A DNA stretch of 64,000 nt from Maylandia zebra (GCF_041146795.1 NC_135169.1:14856352-14920351); one strand, 5' to 3'; numbered from the stretch's first letter, positions 50,282-62,299 are shown. Notes: a model not told the origin generated them from the letters alone. Numbers and translations are program-made.

Positions 50282-51315
50282 TAGGGATGGGTATCGTTTA
50301 GGCTTTATCCGATACCAGTACCAAACCGGTACTTTTGAAACTGTGCCGGTGCTTAAACAGTGCTCGAACCGGTGCTTAAAGAATGGAGAACACAAAATTG
50401 GTCCAAAAACCTCTCATGTTCAGCTGTTTTTTTGTAAAAAGACAACAATGTTAGCCTTTTCTGCAGCTAGAGGGCATATATGGTATCACTCTTGGCTGGA
50501 AGCAGTGCTTAATCAATGGAAAAAACACAAACCTTGTCCAAAAACCTCTCACGTTTAGCTGTTTTCCACTTTTTCTTTGGTCATTTTAGCCTTTTTGGCC
50601 AGGGTGAAGGGAGTATCTGCCATCAAACAAGACAGCTGCATGTAACTACGACTGTATTTGCTAGTTCACCTTAAATGCATTAATGTAATAACGTGGTTAG
50701 CCTACTCAGCGTAAATTACACACGAAGAACATTAAGCTACTCACGCAGAGAAGAACGGTTGCTGCTGCCATCATCATCATCATCATCATCCATCATCATT
50801 TCTGCTACACTGGCAGGGCTAGGGGCCAGGACTCTCCTCTTTGGGTTCTTGGGGGATGTTGCTAACTCCGGGTCCGATAAGAGGCACCACACCCGCAGTA
50901 GATGTGCTCGATGTGAGGTCTCGCAGCAAGCTATCAAATACGGTGCATTTCTCAGCTTTTAACAAAATGCTATACGTCGCCAGGTGTTTCATCAGATTCG
51001 AGGTGTTACCTCCTTTGCACAGTATCCCCTTAAACCATTTGTTTTGCTGCTGAGCTTGCATCTTTTGCTGTGAAGTACAGCCAGACTTTGACCGCTTTGC
51101 CTTGGGCGTTTTTAATCTGTAGCTCTGTTTTAAAAGAACGTGCGTACCTGGGCCCGCCTACTACGCTTGCAAAGGTAAAATGATTGGCTGGAATCCAAAG
51201 TGTATGACATCTCAGGGAAAAAAAAAAAGCACCGAAATAAAGCACCGAAATGTGCGCTGCTTTTCGGTCTGGTTACTACCGTTTATGTCAGAACCAATAC
51301 CGGTACCCATCCCTA
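50282..51315 (-). mobile_element. hAT-type element with broken BED finger, 1034 bp
   Basis: The left end TAGGGATGGGTATCG and the right end ACCGGTACCCATCCCTA are inverted repeats. They are flanked by 8-base direct repeats that differ at one base (ATGCTGAT at 50274-50281, ATGCTGAA at 51316-51323). Inside, on the minus strand, lies the start of a hAT transposase with a BED zinc finger. No catalytic core remains, so the copy is non-autonomous. Confidence 0.75.
50740..51130 (-). pseudogene. BED-finger hAT transposase N-terminus, frameshifted
   Basis: On the minus strand VKVWLYFTAKDASSA in one frame continues in another as KGILCKGGNTSNLMKHL. Together they make the W-x-YF ... GNTSNLxxHL pattern of a BED finger, with the frame broken near 51045 and the first cysteine pair lost. 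A (GAT)n run codes for poly-Asp further on (50770-50795). A decayed transposase start, not a host ZBED gene, because it sits exactly inside the transposon ends. Confidence 0.6.
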
Positions 51316-51323
51316 ATGCTGAA

Positions 51324-53660
51324 ATATGTGACAAAATCTACTTTTACAATCATTTATTAAAAATCTGTTTCTTATTTTGTTTTTAGTCAGCTGTTATAAA
51401 TGCATTTATATGTTTAATCTGTGTCAGAGTGAGCACACAGTTTTTTTTTATATTCTTCTTCTTTTTAGAATAACTAATACCACGTTTTATCCAAAGTTCA
51501 CTTGTAATTTTTCCATAATGTTTTTTTGTACAGTATTTCAATTATTTAGATGTAAATATAGTATCCTATATTCATTAATAGGTTCTAAAATATTTTTTAA
51601 CTTGATCTATACTGGAATAATCTAAAAAATATGTAAAATGAATAGAACCTCTAAATTCCTCTTTGCCATGCAAAAGATGTATAAAGATGTATAAATAAAA
51701 TAACATAAAATAACAGATAGCTAAGCCAAGATTGAGAAAAGGGATGGGTAGAGGTGGAGTGTGAAATGAAGGAGAAGGAACAAAGGCAGAGGGAGAGTTT
51801 TGATAAGGTTTAGGGAATGAGAGCAGAAGAGAATAAAGCAAAAGAAAAAAATAAGGAAAGACAATGTTTGCATCAAAGCAGAGGAAAGGGATGTAAGGAA
51901 CAAGGACTGAAGAACAAGTAGAGAGTTTAGAGTTAGATTTAGGAAAAAGTGAGGAAGGAAATTTAAAAATGGACAAAAGAAAGAGTGAAAGGTTAGGCTT
52001 AGGTAAAACAAGTAGAAGTAGGAGCATTGTAAGAAAATATTCTTATTTAAAACAGTGGCTTTGGAAAATGATAACCCAGTTAAGAAAACTTGAGTTAAAT
52101 ATACAAAAAAATAAAATTTACAAATAATCTAATTTTCACATTTGGTTTTTTACTTCCCCCCAATACAGTTTCCAAAAAATAAATAATAGATTAAGAAAAG
52201 CCACATTTCATCCACACGAGATGCTTCTTTCTCAAAAAATTGTCATAGTTGTGAGAGATTTTTATAATTTATAATTCAATTTTTGTTTGCAAAAATTATT
52301 GTTTGAATTACTACAAATGTCTTCAGATACTTAAAAATCTGACTTGTTGATTTTTTTATGCAATAAGCATTTGCATTTTAATTTTAATATTAATTTTCAT
52401 AAAAGAAAAAAAAGTGTACTCACTCTGCTCAGTGTCAGCTGGAGTGCTGATTCAGGTTTGAAAGCGTCTGCTGTGTCTTCTCCCTTTATTCTGCAGATTC
52501 TGCTTTGTCATGATATGATTTCCCACAGAAGCACTGGATCACAATTTCACATGATGCATTAATTGCCCTTTTCATCATGCAGCACTTCATCTTACTCCTT
52601 TTTTTACTCATTGTGTATCAGAAAATGAGCCATTGTGAGTGTATTTATTCTTTTCTCAGAATGTTAAGTCATGATGAGTTTTGTGTTACATCACTTCCTT
52701 CTTGGTATTCACAGAGACTCATTGAGTCTTGAGTTCCCATACAGTCTGTTTAGGTCACAGGTAACTTTAGTTACAACCTTGTATTGTGTTAATCTGGGTT
52801 ACAGACAGCTTTTGCAGGTAAATATAAAACACCTTAGAAATGCATCATACATTTTTATTATCCCACTTCAATCTAATTAAGCAGCCTGCTGATCATACTG
52901 CCGTTTAATATAATCTTGTTGTATTATTATGTTTTTTTTAATATATATTGCAGTAACAGACATGCCTGGTTTCTTGTAATTGAAAAAGTTGTGTGAAAAT
53001 GGGGAAAAAAATAGTTGAATGCTACCTGCTATCTTGTTTGCCTCTTTATGAGGAATTGTTCTTCAAATTATTTATTATTTAAGAAGAATTTACTTATATG
53101 AGTTTTGTTCTGACTCCTTAAGAGTCGCCCCACATATTATGTGGTGTTATACAAGTTCATGCAGTCTTCATTTGTTTCTGGGGCACTGTTCATTTTATTT
53201 TGACATCCTACCTGACACTGCTTTGTGTCTAAAAGGAAAAGGGCAGTTAGCTACTCCTGTGCCTACCTATGCTGCCTCTTAAGCCAACACAGTCTGTAAG
53301 TTGGCAGTAATGTTGTGTTTTACCAGTGTGTGTTTGGCACTAACTGCTGTGAGTTGCTTGTGATAGTTTGAGCAAGTGAATTCTCCTAATGATGTGCTTC
53401 ATTTGATACTAGCCTAGACGCTAATTAGCGCTAGCTAATTGCTAATGTTAGCTTGTGTAGTTCTGCTTCTCTTTGCATAGTAACAGGTCATAGCATCTTC
53501 CAATTCTAAAAAATGTTTGCTTATGTCAGCTCTTACGTTTTATTTTTGTTAGATTTGTGTTCTCATGAGTAAATATATTAATTTATCTTATGTTGTGAAA
53601 GACGTTTTCTGATTGTCATTTTATTTTGGAAAGGATTTTATTTTGGTGATTATGGATTAC
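51324..53660. other. Gene-free AT-rich stretch
   Basis: Includes a purine-rich segment at 51720-52010 (its pyrimidine complement gives long but low-complexity open frames). No exon, repeat end or RNA gene is recognised. Confidence 0.45.
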
Positions 53661-53663
53661 TTC

Positions 53664-53778
53664 CACATTCAAACTGACTACTTTACCTACTGGTAGAAAT
53701 ACCATTGGAGGAAAATGGGTCTACGCCCTCAAAGAAAATGAACAAGGACAAATATTCAAAGCCAGGTTTGTAGCAAAA
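53664..53778 (+). repeat. Displaced copy of the copia RT start
   Basis: 115 bases that match 56062-56176 of the same element at all but one position (AAGGACAAAT against AAGGACCAAT). They are fused directly to gag at 53779. They encode the IGGKWVYALKENEQG start of the RT domain but sit upstream of gag, where no RT belongs. Confidence 0.9.
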
Positions 53779-55415
53779 ACAGTTACGAACTTTGGGAGGG
53801 AAAGTTTCTCGGCCACATGCGGATCATTGGTCTAAAGGACACTATATTATCAGCCACTAACCCAGATGCAGAGAAGAATGCTGAATGCTACGCTGAACTA
53901 ATACAGTTTCTTGATGATAAAAGCCTTTCACTGGTAATGAGACATGCGACTGACGACGGAAGAAAAGCTTTAAAAATACTACGTGACCACTACGATAGTA
54001 AAGGCAAGCCCAGAATCATCGCACTGTACACAGAGCTGACGTCTTTACAGAAGAAACCAGATGAGACAGTGACAGATTATATTATCCGAGCTGAAAAAGC
54101 AGTGACCTCCCTAAGAAATGCAAAAGAAGTCATCAGTGATGGACTTATTATCGCTATGATTTTAAAGGGGCTTCCTGAAGCTTACAAGGCATTTGCTATT
54201 CACACAACTCAAAGCAGTGAAGATTTAACATCCACACAGTTCAAAAGCAACCTACGAAGTTATGAGGAAACCGAGAAATTCGACAACAAAGTAAAAGCGG
54301 ATAATGTGATGAAGGTTGATTTAACATCAATCACCTGCCATGGATGCAGAAACCGAGGACATTTTGTAAAAGATTGTCGCCAAAAGGGAACACCTAAGTG
54401 GTGTACCTACCATAGAAGCTCGACACATAGTGATGAGACATGTAGAAGAAAAACCAAGTACAGAGATGATGTGAAACTAACTGTAGTAAAACAAGAGGAC
54501 AAGAAAGAAGAGCAGACTTTTGTATTTAAAGTTAGTCAAAGACTTCTGCCTACTGACATAATAAGAGAAGGACTAATGGTGGACTGTGGTGCTACTTCAC
54601 ACATCATTACAGAGAAGAACAAGTTCATAAAGTTTGATGAGACTTTTGATCCTGAGAAACACTACATGGAGCTCGCTGATGGATCCAGGACAAACAACGT
54701 CGCACTCAAGAGGGGAGATGCCAACGTCTCTCTACGGGACATACAAGGACACTGTACCACCATCACACTGAGAGATGCCCTGTTCATCCCATCCTACCCT
54801 CAGAGCATATTTTCAGTGAAGGCAGCTACAACCTATGGAGCGCAGGTGGTCTTCAAGAAGGGACAGAATGAACTAGTGAACAAAGATGGGACAGTCTTCT
54901 CCATTGAAGAATACAACAGACTCTACTATTTGAAAACGGTAAACAATGAAACATCATACAATGACATGATGTCCTGTGACACTGTTAATCTGGCTTGTGA
55001 TGTGAAAACATGGCACGAAATTTTAGGACATTGTAATGTTAGCGATGTGTTAAAGCTACCTGATGTTGTAGATGGCATGAAAATCACAGGCAGTGGTATG
55101 TTAGATTGTAATGTGTGCACAGAAGGGAAATTCACTAACAACAGAAACAGACAAAGCGACCCAAAAGCGAGTGAGCCATTACAGTTGGTGCACACTGATC
55201 TAGCCGGCCCCATTGAACCAAGTGGCCAAAGTGGTCATAAATACGCTATATTATTTACGGATGATTTTTCAGGGGCAGTGTCAGTTTACTTTCTAAAACA
55301 GAAAAATGACACCACACTTTTCTGGCAGCTCTTTACTAGAAAAAGAGCTGCCAAAAGAATTATGGCCTTACGCCATTCAAAATGCAGCACACACCCACAA
55401 CAGATGCTACAGTAA
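53779..55415 (+). pseudogene. Copia gag-protease-integrase N-part
   Basis: An open frame runs from the junction at 53779; the first ATG is at 53817. The gag part has a UBN2-type capsid (about residues 1-150) and a zinc knuckle CHGCRNRGHFVKDC. The protease site follows as VDCGATSH. The GAG-pre-integrase region (HEILGHCN ... CNVCTEGK) leads to the integrase start LVHTDLAGPI ... YAILFTDDFSG. The frame then passes a deletion near 55315-55340 and ends 25 codons later in an unrelated frame. The start of gag is cut off, since the element normally has leader residues before YELWEGKF. Confidence 0.8.
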
Positions 55416-56061
55416 CAGGACTAAAAGTACACCATATCAGATGTTAACAGGGAAAAGACCAGATCTCTCAAAACTGTGGATATTTGGGTCAGACTGTTAT
55501 GCATACATACATGATCACAAGAAACTTGATCCCAGATGTGAAAAAGGAATATTTGTGGGTTATAGTAAAAATAGCCCAGCATACCTGGTTTATAACCCTC
55601 ACACAGGAAAAGTGTCAAAACACAGACTCGTGAGATTTATCAAGAAGAACACTGTTGAACAACAAACACAGACTGATGAATATGACACAGAAATTCAGAC
55701 TTATGAGCACGTAGTGCCTTCAAAAGAAAGTACAGAACAAAAAAATGAAAATGCAGCAGAGAACAGACCTCGTAGAGAAGAGGAAACCAACACAAGTGAA
55801 CCAAACCCTGACATAGAAAGAAATGAGGGTGATGAGCAAAACCAAACTGAGCGCTATCCTAACAGAGAAAGGAAACTTAAATATTTAGAGGATTACACAT
55901 CTAACTGCAAAGATTTAGCAAATGTAACTTCTGTAAGTGTTGATTATTGTTACAGAGCAACCTGCGGAATCCCCCAAACCTATAAAGAGATGCTAATGTC
56001 ACCAGAGGCACCAAGGTGGAAACAGGCAATGAGAAGAAATCAACTCTCTGAAAGAGAATGA
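55306..56061 (+). pseudogene. Copia integrase C-part and linker
   Basis: Opens in the frame LLEKELPKELWPYAIQNAAH after the deletion, then KLWIFGSDCYAY and GIFVGYSKNSPAY, the C-terminal integrase region of copia. A charged Glu/Asn-rich linker leads to the RT. The second catalytic Asp and the Glu of the integrase core lie in the deleted part. The frame breaks near 56030, where one or two bases are out of register with the RT start. Confidence 0.75.
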
Positions 56062-56446
56062 CACATTCAAACTGACTACTTTACCTACTGGTAGAAATAC
56101 CATTGGAGGAAAATGGGTCTACGCCCTCAAAGAAAATGAACAAGGACCAATATTCAAAGCCAGGTTTGTAGCAAAAGGTTACAACCAGACACAAGGAATA
56201 GACTACCAAGAGACATTTGCACCAACAGCAAACATGATATCTGTGCAAACCTTAATGCAAATAGCAGTCCAGAATGATCTTATTATCCACCAAATGGATG
56301 TTAAAACTGCATATTTGCATGCTCCCATTGAGGAAGAAATATACATGGACCAACCAGAAGGTTTTGAGCAAACAGAGTCAGGAGAAAACTTGGTGTACAA
56401 ATTAAAGAAATCCCTTTACGGGTTAAAACAATCAGGTAGAAACTGA
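56030..56446 (+). pseudogene. Copia reverse transcriptase, first part
   Basis: Carries KWVYALKENEQG, FVAKGYNQTQGIDY, QMDVKTAYLHAPIEEEIYM (the first catalytic Asp) and LKKSLYGLKQS. It is stopped by TGA at 56444-56446, where the family has a Trp codon (TGG). Confidence 0.8.
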
Positions 56447-57044
56447 TGCAAACTCTTGAATGACTACCTTGAAATAAATGACTTTGAAAGAAACCTTTCT
56501 GATCACTGTGTATACAGAAAGGACATTGAACATGAAACTCTACTGGTTATCATCTGGGTAGATGACTTGATCATTGCGGCTAGCAATACTAACTTGTTAA
56601 ACACATTCAAAGAAACAATGAGGTCAAAGTTTAACATGAAAGACCTGGGGAAAATATCCAGTTTTCTTGGGATACAGTTTATACAAAAAGAGAGTGAAAT
56701 CAGGATGAATCAGAAGAGGTACATTCAAAGAGTGTTGGAACGCTTTGGGATGTCTGAATACAAACCCAGATCCACACCGTGTGAACTAAAAACGGACACT
56801 ACTACATGTGGAGGAAGTGATGCAAATGAGACTTAACTCAAGAGAGTACAGAGAAATAGTGGGCAGTTTGATATATGCCATGACGTGTACAAGACCAGAT
56901 ATAAGCTGGGTTGTTAGCAGACTATCTCAAACACTAGCTCAACCCACGAGAGAGGACTTAGTAATGGCAAAACAAGTCCTCAGATACCACATTAAATTAT
57001 TGCTACAAATTGAATTTACTAAAAGTAAGCACACATTTTTTTAA
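56447..57044 (+). pseudogene. Copia reverse transcriptase, second part
   Basis: After the nonsense codon the frame continues DYLEINDFERNLSDHCVYRK and IIWVDDLIIAA, the YVDD-type active site, then YIQRVLERFGM. A frameshift near 56815 is followed by SREYREIVGSLIYAMTCTRP and ends in KSKHTFF at 57044. The RNase H domain and 3' LTR are lost. Confidence 0.75.
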
Positions 57045-57189
57045 ACAAATTCCGTTTCTCCCCTTAAAGCTAGACGTTTTTCAGATTGAGCCTTTAAGGA
57101 TTGACCACACTGCGTATAAAAGACAGACGCAGTCGTAACACACACCAGTTCAATATTGCAGTAACATAGCTCATAGCTACTAACGTAGC

Positions 57190-57837
57190 TCATTCAGAAC
57201 TCTGCTGCTCGAGTCCTCACTAAGACCAAAAAAAGTGGACCACATCAGTCCAGCTCTGAGGTCTTTACACTGGCTGCCTGTCCGTCAGAGGATAGACTTT
57301 AAAGTTCTGATGCTGGTCTATAAAGCTCTGAATGGTTTAGGACCAAAATACATCAATGACCTCCTGACCCAGTATGAACCTTCCAGATCCCTCAGGTCAT
57401 CTGGATCCGGTCTTTTATCAGTTCCCAGAGTCAGAACCAGACACGGAGAAGCTGCATTCAGCTTTTATGCTCCTTATATCTGGAACAAACTCCCAGAAAG
57501 CCTCAGATCAGCTGAAACACTCAGTTTATTTAAATCCAGGTTGAAGACTCACCTGTTCTCAGCTGCATTTGAATAAAGCACCAAATCCACACTTTTAAGC
57601 TTAAATTTCAAAACTTACATTTAACTACTGATTTTATCTATTGTTCTGATTTTATCTGTTTTGATTTTATATACTGTTTTGTTTGTTTGTTTGTTTATTA
57701 GTTAGTTTATTTGCTTGTTTTAATCAATTTTAAATCATGCCTTTTATTTGTTCTTGTTTCTAATGTCTCTGTAAAGCACTTTGAATCACCTTGTTGTTGA
57801 ATTGTGCTATACAAATAAACTTGCCTTGCCTTGCCTT
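57190..57837 (+). mobile_element. LINE 3' end (L2/CR1-like)
   Basis: The end of a LINE protein: QNSAARVLTKTKK, a one-base frameshift, then DHISPALRSLHWLPVRQRID, FYAPYIWNKLPESLR and KTHLFSAAFE (stop near 57574). It is followed by a 3' UTR and a CTTGC-type repeat tail (57815-57837). It is 5'-truncated and inactive. These motifs are common at the C-terminus of L2/CR1-group LINEs; the exact clade is an inference. It lies just downstream of the broken copia end. Confidence 0.7.
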
Positions 57838-58417
57838 AACATACACATACTAGAATTTCACCTACCAAAACAGGTGCACAGACTTTTTTTGTACATGAAA
57901 GTACAATTACCCCTGCCAAATGTGTGTCCAAAGTGTGTGTCCAGGCAGGTAAAATTTGTTTACAAATGCAATAGTTATCACCTTCTTCTAATTCAGGAGA
58001 ATAATGCAAATTAAAACTACATAATAATTCACAATCTTTAATTAGGGGTACAACATGGCATAAAATAATATTATAATCCCACACTCCACTTAGTGAAAAT
58101 AATGAGTTCTGTTTAATCTTCACTAAGAATAATGAATTTATCTAACATGTTAAACCTCTCTTTTACCTTTTTAGTAACCCTTATCACCTATAAACTCTGT
58201 AAATCATGAATATGACACAACACAAAACTTTAAATTCAAAATGTAAGATTTAGTCAAAACAAAGTATGATTTAAATAAAAAAAAAGACAATATTCCAAGT
58301 TCTGAAGTGTTTCTTTACAATTCAATTGGATGGTTTTTTCCTCTTCCCAATTCACAGTCAATGTTTTAGAAACAACACATTTATCCAAGATATTCCCCTT
58401 TAAGTTCAGTTCAAATT
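57838..58417. other. Gene-free stretch
   Basis: AT-rich; nothing recognised. Confidence 0.4.
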
Positions 58418-59251
58418 TGTAACCTTTTAGAGCTCATTTACTGAAACTGTTGCAGGCCTGATCGTTGCTCGGGCTCGTTGGGCCAGAAAAACACACAAAT
58501 GGCCGCTTCACTTGATAAACAAGCAGAAAACAAAACGCACGTGCTCATGGCTACTCACAAATCCTTTGGGCTAAGTGCGAGGACAAGCTGAGGGGCAGGC
58601 TCGGTTTGTGACCATGCGGCCTCCACTCGGCAACGTGGTCGGAATTAGCGGCATACATGGGCTGCTGAGCACACTGGGACAAACCCACAGAAATCCTATC
58701 CACAGCAGAAGGGTCCAGAGAATTCCTCTCGGTCCATCATCACAGGGTAAAACAGTCCATAACAGGAACGTAGACTCTGCATCCACGGCTATTGTTTTGA
58801 CTATTCTCCCGTTAGCTCTGGTACACAACCTCCTCCAGTAACGTGCTGCTTCAGACTCTCACTAGCTTAGTTTTTTTTTTTTCCTTTCGCCTCACTTAGA
58901 TCCTGCCTTCCTTACGTCTGATTGGACAATAGGTTTACATCAACCAATGGGATAAAAGCAAATACAAGATTGACAACCCAAAATGAGCTTGTAAAACAAC
59001 TTGAAGCAAGTTTTCCTTGTTTCACATTAGATAACAAACCTCTGGGTTTCTTGTAACTTTTAACTCCATGAACACTTAAATTATGATTGACTTCCATTTA
59101 TTGTGATTTTAAACACGTTTTTAATGCATTTGTACTCTTTTTTGTTTTTTTAAACACATATATGAAATATTTACAATAAAGTTTTTACATGACAATATTT
59201 ATATCCTTTTAACCTGTAGGGTCTAAAATAGATATTTGAGACCAGGCTACA
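58418..59251 (-). mobile_element. Probable 3' LTR of the gypsy element
   Basis: On the minus strand a purine tract (GGGGAGGG, 59252-59260) is followed at once by TGTAGCC, as expected for the polypurine tract and start of a 3' LTR. The other end is proposed at 58418, where TGTAACC on the + strand is nearly the inverse of that start, giving 834 bases. The target duplication cannot be checked because the other end of the element is outside the window. Confidence 0.45.
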
Positions 59252-59330
59252 CCCTCCCCGTCTAAAATATTTAGATGTCCTCATCTAACGCAGGATTTTA
59301 AACTTGGGCTCAGAGTACTGCCTTGGGTGT

Positions 59331-59987
59331 TTAGTGTTTTATATGATGGTTTTTATCTCTGGTGCTACTGAGGTTCAACTGTATAACCATGCCTTGGTGT
59401 ACAATAGTCACAGGTTCCTCAGACTGCATTCCAGGTTTGTCATAGGTCAAATGGATTACTGGTTTCACCTCTCGCATTGACTTTCGGGTTTTAGGTCTTG
59501 CGGGAGTCCTCAACTCCACTTCGGTGTCTGCAGCCGTATCACTGGTATCCCCTTCCACATTTGATGGCTGGCATTCCGCTTCATGAGAACTTTCAGAAGG
59601 TCCTTCCTCCAATTCCGGTTCACTCTCAGATGAGGGGGAATTATCAGAGGGAAGAGATTCTGTGTTAGGTCTGTCTGACCTGAATTCATGTCTCTGAATA
59701 TGGTCACTGGTAATGGTGGGGTACTTGTAGACATACTCATTCTCAGATTCGGAGTCTGGCAAGACGTCAAGTAATCGATCTTCTTGGTCCTGTATCTGAC
59801 GTCTGTTGGCATGACGTCTTCTAGTAACTGGTGTTCTTACTCTTTCAGGTGAAACTGAGTTATCTGCAATTCTGACAAGATAACTGATTGGTAGCAGATG
59901 GTCTCTGTGTAGAGTTTTGACACCTCCAGATCCTTGTTCCAGTTTTACCTGGAACAAGGATTTAGATGGTTTGTTTGACTGGTCCAA
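59331..59987 (-). pseudogene. Gypsy pol C-terminal domain
   Basis: Contains KTLHRDHLLPIS, the end of gypsy integrase, then a long charged Ser/Glu/Pro-rich tail (about 150 aa). Joined to the RNase H side by a deletion that removed the zinc-binding and catalytic domains of integrase. Confidence 0.65.
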
Positions 59988-59989
59988 TG

Positions 59990-60720
59990 ACTGGGTCCAA
60001 ATCTTGAGCGACTTGTAAGTCTGTAGGAGTCAATTGATCTTCCAAAGTTGCTTTTAGGCTTACTGGAAGGACATAAGCTTCTGGAATCACGGATGTAGGA
60101 ACTCCCAGTTGGTCTACTAGCCTGACAGGGGACTTGGTAGCTTCATAGATAGATTCCTTTTTACAGATGGCTTTTATTGTAGACTGTGGAACATCTGTCC
60201 ATTCAGTGTCATTGGTGTGTTGTCAGGACAATAGATCTGCATCTATGTTGTGACGACCAGGACGATATTGGATGTTGAAATCGTACGTGGCTAAAGCTGC
60301 AAGCCAACGATGTCCAACAGCATTTAACTTTGCCGTGGTCAACACGCAGGTTAGGGGATTGTTGTTGGTTCTAACCGTGAACTTAGCTCCATAAAGATAG
60401 TCATGAAATTTATCCACGACCGCCCACTTTAGTGCTAAGAACTACAGTTGATGGACCAGATAGTTTCGTTCTGAGTCACTGATCTTTCGGCTAGCAAAAG
60501 CAACAGGCTTAAGGCCCTCAGGGTACTCTTGATTGAGCACGGCACCTAACCCGTTCAGGTTAGCATCCACATGTAGGACATAAGGTTTGGTGGAGTCTGC
60601 AAATGCCAAAACAGGGGCATTGGTCAGACATTCAATGATTTTTCTGAATGCGGCTTGACAAGAGTGGTCCCATCGCTCTTTGAATGGCTCAAAAGGTTTG
60701 AGGTAGGTTTTGGTTGGGTC
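59990..60720 (-). pseudogene. Gypsy RNase H and following linker
   Basis: Minus strand: KFHDYLYGAKFTVRTNNNPL, ALATYDFNIQYRPGRHNIDA, then NDTEWTDVPQ and LVDQLGVPTSVIPEAYVLPV in different frames. Stops interrupt it, including TAG at 60444-60442 and a TGA near 60222 where CGA is expected. The usual Asp of TDNNP is Asn here. It is non-functional. Confidence 0.65.
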
Positions 60721-60732
60721 TTTGGTTTGAGC

Positions 60733-61780
60733 TCACTTGTTTTTCTGAGTAGGTGGATAACCTTTGGTGAGCTCAGTTAATGGGTGGACTATGCTTGAAT
60801 AATTTGCAATAAATCTGCAATAATACCTACAGAAACCAAGGAATGAGCGAGGGGTTTTCAGATCTGTTGGCTCTGGCCAGTTCCTGGCAACCTCTACTTT
60901 TTCTGGATCGGTGGCTATACCATCTTTTGAGACAATATGACCAACAGATTTGACTTGGGACTGACAGAACTGACATTTGTCAAGCGACAATTTCAGACCA
61001 AACTCCTCAAGGCGATCTAAGACTTTGAGGAGACGTTGCTCATGCTCTTCGAGTGTTCTACCAAAGACGATTATGTCGTCAAGGTACACTAGGACTTGGA
61101 GAAGGTGCATATCACCCACTGCCTTCTCCATGAGCCGCTGAAAAGTGGCTGGGGCTCCTGTGATGCCTTGTGGCATTAGTTCAAATTGATAGAACCCCAG
61201 GGGGCAGATAAATGCAGTCTTTTCCTTATCTTGCTCGGACATGGCAATTTGGTAGTACCCACTCCTAAGATCGAGGACTGAGAACCATTTGCTGCCTGTA
61301 AGACAATCTAAGGCGTCATCAATACGAGGGACGGTATACTGGTCGGGGATAGTACGACTGTTCAAAGTTCTGTAGTCAATGCAGATTCTGATGGAGCCAT
61401 TCTTTTTTCGCACTACAACAATAGGTTGTATCGCATCGAATGGGCTTCGAGACTCTTTGATAATGCCTGGAGCTAACAACTGCTGTAGGTGTTGTCGTAC
61501 CTCATTAATATCAGCCGGAGCTAAACGACGTGAACGCTCTCTGAAGGGGGTAGAGTTGCTAAGGCAGATGTTATGTTCTACGTCTTTAGCTAACCCCACA
61601 TCCCATTCATCAAGAGAGAAAACATTACGTCTCTGCGCTAGCTTTTGCTGTAGTCTTTTCTTCCACTCTGTAGGGGCAGGAAAGTCACCAAAATCAAAGA
61701 GTTCGGGAGCTACGGTACTAGCTTCAGGTTCTAAAACTTTAGGGTCGGTGACTACGTCTGTTAGGTTTTGTATTGTTGAT
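60733..61780 (-). pseudogene. Gypsy reverse transcriptase
   Basis: The frame starts at the LTR boundary (about 61775), passes FGDFPAPTEWKKRLQQK and runs through RLAPADINEVRQHLQQLLAPG, IRICIDYRTLN, FSVLDLRSGYYQI (catalytic Asp) and VLVYLDDIIVFG (YLDD active site), with QVKSVGHIVSKDG behind it. The open part with an ATG is 61599-60733 (288 codons). RT motifs are intact, but upstream and downstream parts are cut off. Confidence 0.85.
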
Positions 61781-62021
61781 TGTCATATATGCTTAGAGGT
61801 GTATAATCAATTGTGTAGTGATAGGATGTGTGATCTTTAGCAAGCTGCAAAGGCTTGCTAAAGATCATCCTGGGAGCATGGGAAGAGGTCGTACCTTGTT
61901 TTATTGTTTTACGGTAGGATTAACGTAGCTATGTCAGTTGTCAGTTTAGTCTAAGTACTTTTTTACATATAGATGAACTGTTGGATTTTCCAGACCAGCA
62001 GGTTAAGGGAAGTTGTTTATG

Positions 62022-62058
<37 letters not shown>

Positions 62059-62299
62059 TACTCTTTGTGTGTATGTATACGTAGTATGTTAATGAACCTA
62101 TGCATATTCATGTAACCTCAATAAAAGAGCAGTGTTACGGGGGAGCGGACAAGAGCAACTGGGGTCAAGCGAAGGAACGGCGTTTGTCCGGTTCTCTCCC
62201 GTGCACGAGAAACATGAAGAACTTTGCCTACTTCGTGTCTTGCTTGCTGTGTAATTATATTGTCTTCAACGTTCCAGCAAATAGGTTCAAGCTACAAAC
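61781..62299 (+). mobile_element. Solo LTR inserted in the gypsy element (boundaries approximate)
   Basis: The gypsy frame breaks off on both sides of this unit. It begins TGTCATATATGC and, at 62120-62125, has AATAAA followed by a GC-richer R/U5-like part ending near GCTACA (62299) or earlier. It contains a (CA)n run (62025-62056) and a perfect 13-base inverted repeat at 61832-61844 and 61854-61866. No target duplication could be found, so the ends may be a few bases off or the flanks changed. Confidence 0.55.

Larger units (their letters stand above)
53664..57044 (+). mobile_element. Ty1/copia retrotransposon, rearranged and inactive
   Basis: The order is a 115-base displaced RT fragment, gag, protease, integrase (with an internal deletion) and reverse transcriptase, and a truncated end. 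No LTR is seen on either side. At least two frameshifts (near 56030 and 56815), one nonsense codon (56444) and the deletion make it inactive. Gag-protease-integrase-RT is the order that defines Ty1/copia. Confidence 0.85.

Noticed and set aside
51575-52027. Long minus-strand frames rich in Leu, Ser, Phe and Pro
   Set aside because: They are low-complexity translations of a polypyrimidine stretch; no splice or domain support.
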